Positions 25,334 through 33,979 of a stretch of DNA of 45,445 nt are shown here, in pieces. The stretch is from Clostridia bacterium (GTDB lineage: Bacteria > Bacillota > Clostridia > Acetivibrionales > DSM-2933), in the NCBI GenBank assembly GCA_026416815.1, contig JAOAEJ010000044.1, positions 1-45,445 on the forward strand, given 5' to 3'. The translations under genes and the position numbers were made by a program. Numbering within the stretch: the stretch's first letter is position 1; each line of letters starts with the position of its first letter. The notes beneath the pieces are model-generated. The model was not told the DNA's origin, made no database searches, and saw only the letters and a program-made list of their open reading frames with translations.

Positions 25334-26695
25334 ATGTCTAAGTGGTTTGAAGAAGCAGTATTTTATCACATATACCCTTTAGGGTTTTGTGGAGCACTAT
25401 ATGAAAACGACTATACGTCTACTCCCCTAATACGTCTTGATGATATAAACGATGAATGGCAGTCTCATATAAGTGATTTGGGCATCGGTGCTGTATTATT
25501 AGGCCCGATCTTTGAATCAAAGTATCACGGGTATGACACCGCTGATTTTTTTCTAGTTGATAGAAGGCTAGGCAGCAATACTGCATTTAAAGACCTTGTA
25601 GCAAAGCTGCATAGCAGAAACATAAAGGTTGTGCTGGACGGAGTTTTTAACCATGTTGGCAGAGATTTTTGGGCATTTAGGGATGTACGTATAAATGGCA
25701 TCAACTCAAAGTATGCTAATTGGTTCTATATTCATGAAAACTGTCAGAGTCCCTATCACGATACGTTTAGCTATGAGTCATGGGAAGGCCATTACGATCT
25801 CGTCAGGCTTAACTTAACCAATACCGATGTGAGAAATCATATACTAAGTGCTGTTTCATATTGGATTAAAGAATTTGATATTGATGGAATAAGGGTAGAT
25901 GTAGCATACTGTATAGAGCCTGATTTTTTACGGCAATTGTCAAGCCTTTGTAAAAGTGAGAAAAGTGATTTCTGGCTGATGGGAGAAATGATACACGGAG
26001 ACTATAATAAGATAGTAAACAGTCAAATGCTTGATTCATCAACAAATTATGAATGCTATAAAGGGTTATACTCAAGCCATAATGACCGTAACTACTTTGA
26101 AATCGCCTACTCCCTTAATAGACAGTTTGGTGACTCCGGCATTTACAAAAACTTATTGTTATACAACTTTGTAGATAATCACGATGTAAATAGAGTTGCA
26201 AGCGTTCTCTCTAAAGCTTACCACCTCTATCCTTTGTATGCTATTCTGTTTACTATGCCCGGTATACCATCCATATATTATGGAAGTGAATGGGGAATAG
26301 AAGGAAAAAAAGATACAAATTCAGATATACAGCTTCGACCCAGGTTAAATTTGAAAGAGGTGGATACAACTAGTCCCAATAGAATTTTAAAGCGAGCAAT
26401 AATCAGTCTCTCACAAATACGCCGTAATTCTGCAGCATTAAAATATGGAGATTACCGTCAGGTACTGGTCAGAAACGAGCAGCTTATTTATGAAAGAACT
26501 CACGGAGAAGAGCACCTAATAATTGCATTAAACCTTTCGGAGGATACAAGTGAGCATACAATCCCTTTTCATATAAAAGGCAAGAAGCTTGTTGACCTGG
26601 TTAATAGAGGGGATGAGTTTTATATGCGGGAAAATAAAGTACACTTTAATATACATCCATCGTGGGTAAGAATATTAAGTGTACAAAACACATAG
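25334..26695 (+). CDS. GH13 alpha-amylase family enzyme, cytoplasmic
   Basis: A 453-residue glycoside hydrolase family 13 protein. All four conserved regions are present: I, DGVFNHVG (about 101); II, GIRVDVAYC with the nucleophile Asp (about 192); III, MGEMIHG with the acid/base Glu (about 220); IV, FVDNHD with the transition-state Asp (about 283). A short beta-sandwich-type C-terminus follows. There is no signal peptide, so it should act on imported maltodextrins or related oligosaccharides in the cytoplasm. The N-terminus (VFYHIYPLGFCGA) resembles neopullulanase and cyclomaltodextrinase types, but the starch-dimerisation N domain is missing. Exact substrate unknown. It is likely controlled by the adjacent TetR regulator. 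Confidence 0.9.
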   Translation: MSKWFEEAVFYHIYPLGFCGALYENDYTSTPLIRLDDINDEWQSHISDLGIGAVLLGPIFESKYHGYDTADFFLVDRRLGSNTAFKDLVAKLHSRNIKVVLDGVFNHVGRDFWAFRDVRINGINSKYANWFYIHENCQSPYHDTFSYESWEGHYDLVRLNLTNTDVRNHILSAVSYWIKEFDIDGIRVDVAYCIEPDFLRQLSSLCKSEKSDFWLMGEMIHGDYNKIVNSQMLDSSTNYECYKGLYSSHNDRNYFEIAYSLNRQFGDSGIYKNLLLYNFVDNHDVNRVASVLSKAYHLYPLYAILFTMPGIPSIYYGSEWGIEGKKDTNSDIQLRPRLNLKEVDTTSPNRILKRAIISLSQIRRNSAALKYGDYRQVLVRNEQLIYERTHGEEHLIIALNLSEDTSEHTIPFHIKGKKLVDLVNRGDEFYMRENKVHFNIHPSWVRILSVQNT

Positions 26696-26720
26696 GCGCA
26701 GTACTAGACTGCGCCCTGCC
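26695..26720 (+). terminator. Terminator of the amylase gene
   Basis: A perfect 8-bp GC-rich stem, GGCGCAGT-ACTAG-ACTGCGCC, starts at the last base of the stop codon and is followed by CTGCCTTTCT. The T-run is imperfect but the stem is strong. Confidence 0.75.
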
Positions 26721-26745
26721 TTTCTACACAATGAGGTATTGGCCG

Positions 26746-27165
26746 TTATACAGCATTGTGTACAAAAGATACTATACTAGCTATAGGAATATCAGTAACA
26801 GAACCAACTGTGTAAACAGGGTATCCATTCCAACCACCAGCTGTCATTGCGCCGTTTTGGCTTGCAGGAAGAATAGGTCCTCCAGCAACACCGCCGTAGC
26901 CAGCTCCACCACAGCCACAAGGTCCTATATTAGCAGGACCGTAGCCATACCCAACATTAAAGTTGCTGCAGGCATTACCCAAAGAACATCCTGGAGGAGG
27001 TCCAATCCTTGATAAAAGTCTTACAAAGCAGTCATTTACCGAAAGAATAACTCCTGTAAATCCGGAGCCGGACTCTCCGCCGCTGCTTGTGAAAATAGTA
27101 ACTGTTTCGCCGATATATTTTGCTAATAATGCTGCAAAGTTACCGCCAACAAATCCATCAGCCAT
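26746..27165 (-). CDS. Glycine-rich small protein, possible spore-surface protein
   Basis: A 139-residue protein. The first 50 residues form a compact beta-rich unit (FAALLAKYIGETVTIFTSSG; GSGFTGVILSVNDCFVRLLS) that resembles small Sm-like or coat-associated domains. The middle (about 58-105) is rich in Gly, Pro, Cys and Tyr (GYGYGPANIGPCGCGGAGYG). The C-terminus returns to ordinary sequence (TVGSVTDIPIASIVSFVHN). No signal peptide. This composition is seen in clostridial spore-coat-type proteins, but I do not recognise the family, so that role is inference. RBS GGGAGA lies 8 nt before the ATG. It faces the amylase gene and is monocistronic. Confidence 0.7.
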   Translation of the reverse strand: MADGFVGGNFAALLAKYIGETVTIFTSSGGESGSGFTGVILSVNDCFVRLLSRIGPPPGCSLGNACSNFNVGYGYGPANIGPCGCGGAGYGGVAGGPILPASQNGAMTAGGWNGYPVYTVGSVTDIPIASIVSFVHNAV

Positions 27166-27281
27166 AACTCTACTCTCCCTTCGTGTGTTAACTCTTATAT
27201 TTCACTCCTAATATAGGTTATGTTAACGCTTATACATATGTTACTTTATATAAAAAATAATTTATTTTATGCTTTATACAC

Positions 27282-27410
27282 TCAATTATCTCTTATAGCC
27301 TTCACCTTTGAGTGCAGGTATGAATATCTTTCTTCTTGTTCATCATATGCATTTGTATACATAAATGTTCCATTAGAGTGAACCTTACCTATATGATTTA
27401 ATGCCAAGGC
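27282..27410 (-). pseudogene. Possible gene remnant
   Basis: A 42-codon open stretch bounded upstream by TGA, with protein-like content (HIGKVHSNGTFMYTNAYDEQ, then YLHSKVKAIRDN and stop). There is no start codon with a ribosome binding site. It could be the tail of a decayed gene; chance is also possible. The rest of 27166-27569 shows nothing recognisable. Confidence 0.2.
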
Positions 27411-27569
27411 TCACATCGCCGATATCTCCCCTGTTTGAAACCCCTCATAAAAACTATCTATAAGTAACAGTTCTTAAAAATTTACATAAAATATAACTGT
27501 AGGGTACAGATATTCACAAGAGCATATAGGCGTATAATACTACAAGTACGATTTAATATAGTCTAATAC

Positions 27570-27693
27570 TATATAAATTGCGATAATGATATTACAAGGA
27601 AAAATTTTATTATCGCAATATAACTTAAGGTAACAAATTGCAAAAAAGATTTAGGGAGAACTTCGTTGTAGATTCTTTTTTGCAATTTATATA
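27570..27693 (+). repeat. Family B intergenic element, copy 2 (most complete)
   Basis: It has perfect 12-bp terminal inverted repeats (TATATAAATTGC ... GCAATTTATATA) and two internal stems, TTGCGATAAT/ATTATCGCAA and GCAAAAAAGA/TCTTTTTTGC. The conserved linker between them is ATATAACTTAAGGTAACAAA. No coding capacity. A family C copy abuts its right end. Confidence 0.8.
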
Positions 27694-27742
27694 CTTTGTT
27701 ATTTTGGAATTTGCCGATGAAGAAATAGCAAAGTAGTACTAA
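27692..27742. repeat. Family C palindromic element, copy 2 (inverted relative to copy 1)
   Basis: TACTTTGTTATTTTGGAATT, then GATGAAGAAATAGCAAAGTAGTA. On the complement this matches copy 1 at 8274-8326 in both arms and in the centre (AAATTCCAAAATAACAAAG). The arms now carry a mismatch. It abuts a family B element. Confidence 0.65.
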
Positions 27743-27790
27743 TCAGAATAACCGGCTGTTTCTTGGCCCAATATGATAGGAGGAATGGAA

Positions 27791-28552
27791 ATGTATAACT
27801 CCGACAATAAGATTGACGCCTTTGATTTCATTACCAGTATTATAAATGCACTTGAGTCAGAAAACTCCAATCAAATCAATAAACCTATTATGGATGTATT
27901 CACGCGATGGCTTAACCTATCAAAACCAGCAAATACCTCAAGGGACTTTTCCGCCTTAGATAATTATATAAAAAACATTGTAGACCAATCTGTCGGTGTG
28001 TATTTTGAACAGTTTTTCAAGCAGCCTCAAGACATAGTACCAAGTTTGCAGCTGCCCTCACAGACCGATTGCCAGGAACCCTTTGAAATCGCTGAGTTTG
28101 AAGAGTCAATACATAATGAAATTATTCCAGCGCAAGGGCACAGGTATGAACAGACTCCTGAAAATGATTTAATAGAATCGGTTGAGCCGCTACAATCCCC
28201 TAATGAGGCTTCCCCCGCAATTTATACAGTAAATGAACCTCATGAACCTCGGTACACAGGCTCTGTCAGGAAGATAGTTCATTTACAACCCGAGGTGGTG
28301 GATACCCACAGCTTTTTCATTATAAGGTTAGTAATTCCCGAAGGCATTAATGAAGATGAGTTTAAAATTGCTGTTAATCCAACCCATACTATTATAAAAT
28401 GGGATAAGGGCTATCTGGAACAGATTATTCAACTTCCGCCGGATGTGTTAGTAAACAAAGCAGGGGCATCAGTAAAAAATAAAATCCTTGAGATAAAAAT
28501 CCCTAAAAAAAGCGATGAATACCGTAAAGAAATAAGCATCCTGAACATTTAG
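27791..28552 (+). CDS. Hsp20/alpha-crystallin-like protein, possible spore coat protein
   Basis: A 253-residue protein. The last ~95 residues look like an Hsp20/CS-type beta sandwich (HSFFIIRLVIPEGINEDEFK; HTIIKWDKGYLEQIIQLP; NKILEIKIPKKSDEYRKEIS), a domain also used by spore coat proteins of the CotM/CotP type. The first 155 residues are acidic and probably flexible (SENSNQINKPIMDVFTRW; PENDLIESVEPLQSPNE). No signal peptide. The ATG at 27791 has AGGAGG 7 nt upstream; an earlier in-frame ATG at 27773 lies ahead of that site. It converges on hybrid kinase 2. Confidence 0.7.
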   Translation: MYNSDNKIDAFDFITSIINALESENSNQINKPIMDVFTRWLNLSKPANTSRDFSALDNYIKNIVDQSVGVYFEQFFKQPQDIVPSLQLPSQTDCQEPFEIAEFEESIHNEIIPAQGHRYEQTPENDLIESVEPLQSPNEASPAIYTVNEPHEPRYTGSVRKIVHLQPEVVDTHSFFIIRLVIPEGINEDEFKIAVNPTHTIIKWDKGYLEQIIQLPPDVLVNKAGASVKNKILEIKIPKKSDEYRKEISILNI

Positions 28553-28572
28553 CAGGATGCCTATTTCTTTAT
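28536..28572 (+). terminator. Terminator of the Hsp20-like gene
   Basis: GCATCCTG pairs with CAGGATGC across a 9-nt loop that contains the stop codon, and is followed by CTATTTCTTT. Confidence 0.75.
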
Positions 28573-28583
28573 AAATTAAATAT

Positions 28584-31500
28584 TTATTTAAGGACTACAC
28601 AATTCCTTCCCGCTTTCTTTGCTTCATATAGGGCCTCATCAGCACGCTTTATCATAGTATCCAGGTCGTTGGTATTTTCATCCGCAATGGTAGCTCCTAT
28701 ACTTATTGTAATATTTAATAAGCCATGTTCCTGGGTGGTAAACGGCTCACGGGCAATTGATTTCCTCAAGCGTTCTGCCACAAAAGCAGCTGAATCTGTT
28801 CCCGGGAGAAGAGCAACAAACTCTTCCCCTCCATACCGTCCGATAACATCTTCAATCCTTAAGACCCTCAAAAATCTCTGCGCCGCGTCACGTAGAATTT
28901 CATCTCCGGTAGTATGCCCGTAGGTATCGTTAACTCTCTTAAAATAGTCAATATCCAACATAATCATCGACATAGGGATTTTCTGGCTTTTTAGCCTTTT
29001 GAACTCAGCCTCAGCAACCTCAAAAAAGTATCGTCGGTTATAAAGGCCCGTCAAGGCATCGGTAGTAGCTAGCTTTTTAACTTCACTAAACAAGGTAGCA
29101 TTTTCAATAGCTATACCGGCCTGACCGGCAAAAGCCAGCGCAATTTCCATTTCATAATTCCCGTAAAAGCTCGGTATACTGCTATCAAGTGTCAAAATCC
29201 CTATAACTCCTTTTTTAGATATAAGAGGCACCGCAAGAAGAGTGGATGTATTATTGAAGTTGAAGCACACTTCCTTAGAAAGTGCTTTATCTTCTAAATT
29301 GGTGAACAAAGCAGGTTTTCCATTGTTCACTACTTCTGCAAGAATCGTGATACTCTCTATATCTATTTTAGCAGGGGTAAGTCCATCTCCATATTCAAAC
29401 CCCTGAGCCGCCATCAAATGCAAACTTTCACCTTGCTTTAGCAATACAGCAGCATGGTCATAATTAATCATACTACCCAAACTGTCCAGCAACCGCCCTA
29501 GAACCTCTCTCAAATCCAATGTGGATGTCAAAGCGGAAGAAATTTCCTGAAGTTTCTCAACTAACACCCTCTTTTGTTTTTCGTATTCAAGGTGATGAGC
29601 ATTATTTAGTGCCTCATTCTTAATACGTTTTAAAGTTATGAGCGTTTTTATCCTCGCGAGCAGCTCCACCTTACTAAAGGGTTTGGTTACATAATCATTT
29701 GCACCCACTGCAAAGCCTTCAGCTATATCCATAATCTGACTTTTAGCTGTCAGCATAACTATTGGAAGGTCTATTAGGGAGTAGGTTTCCCTTAGCCTTT
29801 TGCAAACTTCAAAACCCGACATCTTGGGCATCATAACATCGAGTATTACCAGCTCAATTTCTTTATCCTGCTCAATTTTTTGCAGGGCTTCCGCTCCGTT
29901 TGAAGCTGTCACAGTCAGATAATTTTCAAGAGCCAATTGATTTACCAATACCTGTACATTTATCGGCTCATCATCTACAACCAGTATCTTTACTTTTTGT
30001 GCGGCAAAGTCCCCTTCTTTAATATAGCCGCCTCCCGCTGCAACTTCATCGGTATATACCGATTTCAAAGAGTCTCCGAAATCAACCATCAAAACTTCGC
30101 GCTGTCCGGCTTGGTTTTGTTCCTCAGACTCTATAGCCTTACCTGTATATATTGGTAATGTAAATATGAAATTTGTCCCCCTACCAACTTCCGATTCAAC
30201 TCTAATGGTTCCTCCATGGAGCTCTACCAGATGTTTTGTTATGTACAAGCCAAGCCCCGTACCTCCATACTTGCGAGAAATTGAACCGTCTACCTGCTCA
30301 AAGGATTTAAATATATCTTCCAGCTTGTCACTTGGAATACCTATACCCGTATCCGACACCTCAATTTCAACCAAGTTATCATGTATCCTTGCTGAAACCC
30401 TAATTTCACCCGCTTCTGTAAACTTTACCGCATTACCTATCAGGTTGTGTATAATTTGGTGCAGACGGTTTTCATCTCCATAAACAATTGGAATATCTTC
30501 CTTAATATCATTATTTATCCGTAAGGACTTGCCGCTTGCAAGGGGCATAGAAAGAGATATTACTATTTCAGCTACCTGCTTTACATCTACAGGCTTTTTC
30601 TGGAGGATTATGTCTTTATTCTTCAACCTTGAAAAATCCAACAAGTCATTTAAAAGATGGGAAAGTCTTCTTCCGCTTGTAGCTATCATGGATAAATTTT
30701 TAACCTGCTGGTCATTAAGCTTGCCGGCCACTCCATCAATCATTGACTCTGTTAACCCTATAATCCCATTTAGGGGTGTACGGATTTCGTGGGAAGTATT
30801 AGCCAGAAACTCATCCTTGAGCTTGTCCAGAGACAGCAGCCTCTCAGAAAGTCTCTCTACAGTAGTAAATGCACCTGCAAATCTGCTGGAAAGCATAATG
30901 GAGTAAGAAAAAAGGAATACAAAAAGCCCTATAGGCGCTGTATATCTACCTACTTTTATGATACCAAATATCGAATATAATTCATTAGCATACAGCATAT
31001 CGTTAATTACCGTGCCGCCAAAAACAAGAAGCCCGGCTAAGGCTATAAAAGCTCCTTTACGTTTTCGGATACTCGCCTTTACAACTCCGGAAATAACAAA
31101 TATAATACACCCAAGTGTAACTATTTGGTACATTTGCACTGTCTGCCCGTTAAAATTTGCAGGGGTAACTACAACTATACCCGAAAATATCAATCCTATT
31201 ACAGAAAGTATTCGGACAATCAATCTGGAAAACTCATCGGGAAAAATGAGTTTCATAAATAAAGCAAATACCGGTACTGCAACATAGAAAGACAGCAGCT
31301 CCATTTTTACATTCCATTCCCATGGAAAATCCGGAAATAGCTGTGTCAGGTATATCTCTCCGGTAGAAATTATTCTTATAATAAATAGAAAGCAGAAAAA
31401 ACCAAAGTAAAGAGATGCCATGTCCTTACGCCTGAGTATATAAAATCCCAGATGATATACAAGCATTATCCCGTAGCTGCCTAAAAGGAATATTTCAAAA

Positions 31501-32168
31501 ATAAGACTTTTCTCCTTAGCCTTATTCACATTCTCCAATGTTCCAAATGTAATAGGACGCCATATTCCACCTTTTTTATAAGCAAAGTTTGAAACCTGGA
31601 TAACTATTTCAATCCGGTTTGTTTCGGCGGGCATGTATATGCTCCCAACCATCGTGCGGTACTGAGGTTGTGCTTCCGTCTCATTCCTTCCTACCGTACC
31701 ATTGGAGGCAATCTGCTCCCCGTTAACCCATAGTCTGTAGGAGGTACTTAAATTAGGTACATTAAATCCATACAATTTATGAGAAAAGCTTCCTTTTAAA
31801 GTAAGACGATAGGTAGCATATCCATGTTTAGGCATGCTTTTACCATTTATTTCGGTATTATTCCATGTACCTGGAAGCTTTATCATCTCAGGCTTGGACA
31901 GCTTACTGCCTTCCTTAAAATCCTGCGAAAACAATAGTTCATTCCAGTAGAATTCCCATTCTCCCTCCAGATTCACGTTGCCATCCTTGCTCAAATCCCA
32001 CCGTGCTAAATCAAGTATTCCACCAACGGCCTTTTGGTGCTTCTTCGGAAGACTCTCTCCCTGCTGTGACAGTATAAGAGTAGAAATAATACCGATTAAT
32101 ATAGCAATGTAAATTATTATTTTTAAGTTTTTATTCAATCCATATATCTTCATTCTATACATTCCCAT
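28584..32168 (-). CDS. 7TMR-DISM hybrid histidine kinase / receiver / GAF / GGDEF, paralog 2
   Basis: A 1194-residue paralog of the sensor at 18101-21670, collinear along its whole length. Module order: N-terminal anchor, DISM sensor (EGEWEFYWNELL, LPGTWNN), seven-TM region, HisKA (FLANTSHEIRTPLNGIIG), HATPase (GGTGLGLYITKH), receiver (LVILDVMMPKMSGFEV), GAF and GGDEF (GRYGGEEF preceded by I-site RIED). The catalytic core is nearly identical to paralog 1. The sensor and the linker between HATPase and receiver differ more, suggesting a duplicated signalling circuit with a changed input. The first ATG (32168) has no clear RBS; an ATG five codons on (32153) has a weak GGGA upstream. Confidence 0.9.
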   Translation of the reverse strand: MGMYRMKIYGLNKNLKIIIYIAILIGIISTLILSQQGESLPKKHQKAVGGILDLARWDLSKDGNVNLEGEWEFYWNELLFSQDFKEGSKLSKPEMIKLPGTWNNTEINGKSMPKHGYATYRLTLKGSFSHKLYGFNVPNLSTSYRLWVNGEQIASNGTVGRNETEAQPQYRTMVGSIYMPAETNRIEIVIQVSNFAYKKGGIWRPITFGTLENVNKAKEKSLIFEIFLLGSYGIMLVYHLGFYILRRKDMASLYFGFFCFLFIIRIISTGEIYLTQLFPDFPWEWNVKMELLSFYVAVPVFALFMKLIFPDEFSRLIVRILSVIGLIFSGIVVVTPANFNGQTVQMYQIVTLGCIIFVISGVVKASIRKRKGAFIALAGLLVFGGTVINDMLYANELYSIFGIIKVGRYTAPIGLFVFLFSYSIMLSSRFAGAFTTVERLSERLLSLDKLKDEFLANTSHEIRTPLNGIIGLTESMIDGVAGKLNDQQVKNLSMIATSGRRLSHLLNDLLDFSRLKNKDIILQKKPVDVKQVAEIVISLSMPLASGKSLRINNDIKEDIPIVYGDENRLHQIIHNLIGNAVKFTEAGEIRVSARIHDNLVEIEVSDTGIGIPSDKLEDIFKSFEQVDGSISRKYGGTGLGLYITKHLVELHGGTIRVESEVGRGTNFIFTLPIYTGKAIESEEQNQAGQREVLMVDFGDSLKSVYTDEVAAGGGYIKEGDFAAQKVKILVVDDEPINVQVLVNQLALENYLTVTASNGAEALQKIEQDKEIELVILDVMMPKMSGFEVCKRLRETYSLIDLPIVMLTAKSQIMDIAEGFAVGANDYVTKPFSKVELLARIKTLITLKRIKNEALNNAHHLEYEKQKRVLVEKLQEISSALTSTLDLREVLGRLLDSLGSMINYDHAAVLLKQGESLHLMAAQGFEYGDGLTPAKIDIESITILAEVVNNGKPALFTNLEDKALSKEVCFNFNNTSTLLAVPLISKKGVIGILTLDSSIPSFYGNYEMEIALAFAGQAGIAIENATLFSEVKKLATTDALTGLYNRRYFFEVAEAEFKRLKSQKIPMSMIMLDIDYFKRVNDTYGHTTGDEILRDAAQRFLRVLRIEDVIGRYGGEEFVALLPGTDSAAFVAERLRKSIAREPFTTQEHGLLNITISIGATIADENTNDLDTMIKRADEALYEAKKAGRNCVVLK

Positions 32169-32320
32169 ATTTGTAAATTTTTATAAATATTTTTCATTAC
32201 ACTCTAGGTCCTCTATAAATATTCTACAAATGTTTGCATCATCCTTTAAAATATTTAAAATTATTTCAGTCACCTTGCGGTAAGTATTTACTCTAAGACA
32301 CTACTACTATCCCTATAAAA

Positions 32321-32356
32321 AATAAAGATAAGACAGTTATCAGCCGCCTTATCTTA
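32321..32356 (-). terminator. Terminator of the blaI-blaR1-like operon
   Basis: AAGATAAG pairs with CTTATCTT (15-nt loop) and is followed on the minus strand by TATTTTTTATAG. It lies about 65 nt after the stop at 32420. Confidence 0.65.
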
Positions 32357-32419
32357 ACTTTTGCATAGTACAGGATTAAACTATTACAAGTATAATTGTT
32401 TCTGTAGCTTGGTAATACA

Positions 32420-33979
32420 TTATGGATTTAAGTTCAGAACAAAAGGTACAGGGTCAACCGGAGTATTTCCCCACCACACCTCATAGTGTACTAAGCCGGC
32501 CTTGCCCGGCTGTCCTATAATCTTTCCCTTCTGCACACTGGAACCAGTCATTACAGAAACCTTTTCCAAATAGCAGTAATACGTCTTTAATCCACTCTTA
32601 TGCTCTATGAGTACATAGAAACCACGTTCCTTATCACATCCCACCTCAAGTACCTTTCCATCAGCAGTAGCCAGAACCGAGGGCCACATTGACCCATCCT
32701 GAATATCGATACCCATGTTAATTGTCTGTTTATTTTTAGCATTGCTTGTTATACTTCCAAAGCGTGACGATACGACGCCGTCTATTACTTTTACCGGCCA
32801 TAGTGTAGGAACATCAGAAATTTTAGCACTATAGATATTACTTTGCATTTGGCTGTTTATAATATTTACCGTACTATCGGTATTAAAAGTTATTTTTACA
32901 CTATCTTTTGCAGCTACCACACTTACTAATGAAATAGGTAAAATCAAAATCAATGCAGTTAATACGCAACTCACAACCAATCTTACACTTAAAGTATTGC
33001 GCCTTCTCCCGGTATCAAGTATACTCCTTATACGCTTCTCGCTGTTTGATATATCTGCCATATGGTTCGTAGTTACTTTCAGAAGCCGTGGAATACTATA
33101 CGCTTTTACAGCCTCTAGAAGACACTCCGCATATGTGTATGATTTTACGCCGAATCGTAGAACCCTGTCGTCGCAAGACTCTTCCCTTTCCTCCTTAAGT
33201 ATTGCTGCAGCACTCCATACTAAGGGATTAAACCAGTATAATGCACACGTAAATTGTGATATTATTTGAATGATGTTGTCAAAACGGTTTATATGTATCA
33301 GTTCATGTAGGACTACCACTCTAAACTGCTCCTCAGACCAGTAGTCTGCCTCAAGAGGTAGTATTATGATGGGTTGGATAGTTCCATAAGTTATCGGTGG
33401 GATGGAATACGGGCTTAACAAAACTTTTATAGGCCGCTTTATTCCTATTTTACTTTTTAATACTGCGAAGGTTTTTATATGAGAAGGATTTGAAATACCG
33501 ATTGATTTGTTGGCTATTTTGGAAATAGCTAAAATACCAAAAATAAGTCTTGCAATAAAAAATACAAAACCCGCAACCCATATATACAGAAAATAAATTA
33601 CCCAACTAGAGGAACCCTTTTGGGGCTGGTACTCATCTGAAGGCTTTGAATCATCAATCACATATACCCCCTCAAACTCTGTACCCTTTAGAATTCCTGT
33701 CCCTCTAATAGGCTCTGCTGCTTCTATTACAGGCTGCAATAAATACGATGGTTTTAAATAATTTGCTATCTGGAATAAAAACGGAAGAACAACTGCACCG
33801 CAAATAGCAATAAATATAATAACATACCTAAATTCTGAGGATGATCTTTTCTTAAAGAACGTTGTTATCAGGATGGCGGCAGCTAGGATTAAAGCCCCTT
33901 TAATTGAGTAATCGGTGAGACGCATAATCCAAGAAAATCCCCTATTGGCAACTCCGATTATCTCTGAAAGGCTATTCAT
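32420..33979 (-). CDS. BlaR1-type M56 peptidase with C-terminal M23-like domain
   Basis: A 519-residue membrane sensor-protease. The N-terminal half has TM helices and the M56 zinc site (VVLHELIHINRFD at about 217, second ligand EEREESCDD at about 265). In BlaR1/MecR1 systems this cytoplasmic site is switched on by an external signal and leads to cleavage of the BlaI repressor. The external C-terminal part is not the usual penicillin-binding domain. It is a LytM/M23-like domain (about 375-515) with altered zinc positions: INMGIDI where HxGxD is expected and VHYEVWW where HLHFE is expected. It therefore may bind peptidoglycan rather than cut it. The ATG at 33979 has GGGAGG 9 nt upstream and overlaps the blaI stop by 8 nt. 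Confidence 0.88.
   Translation of the reverse strand: MNSLSEIIGVANRGFSWIMRLTDYSIKGALILAAAILITTFFKKRSSSEFRYVIIFIAICGAVVLPFLFQIANYLKPSYLLQPVIEAAEPIRGTGILKGTEFEGVYVIDDSKPSDEYQPQKGSSSWVIYFLYIWVAGFVFFIARLIFGILAISKIANKSIGISNPSHIKTFAVLKSKIGIKRPIKVLLSPYSIPPITYGTIQPIIILPLEADYWSEEQFRVVVLHELIHINRFDNIIQIISQFTCALYWFNPLVWSAAAILKEEREESCDDRVLRFGVKSYTYAECLLEAVKAYSIPRLLKVTTNHMADISNSEKRIRSILDTGRRRNTLSVRLVVSCVLTALILILPISLVSVVAAKDSVKITFNTDSTVNIINSQMQSNIYSAKISDVPTLWPVKVIDGVVSSRFGSITSNAKNKQTINMGIDIQDGSMWPSVLATADGKVLEVGCDKERGFYVLIEHKSGLKTYYCYLEKVSVMTGSSVQKGKIIGQPGKAGLVHYEVWWGNTPVDPVPFVLNLNP

Noticed and set aside
26662..27012. 116-codon plus-strand open frame after the amylase gene
   Set aside because: It overlaps the amylase end and its terminator and is antisense to the glycine-rich protein, which has a good RBS.
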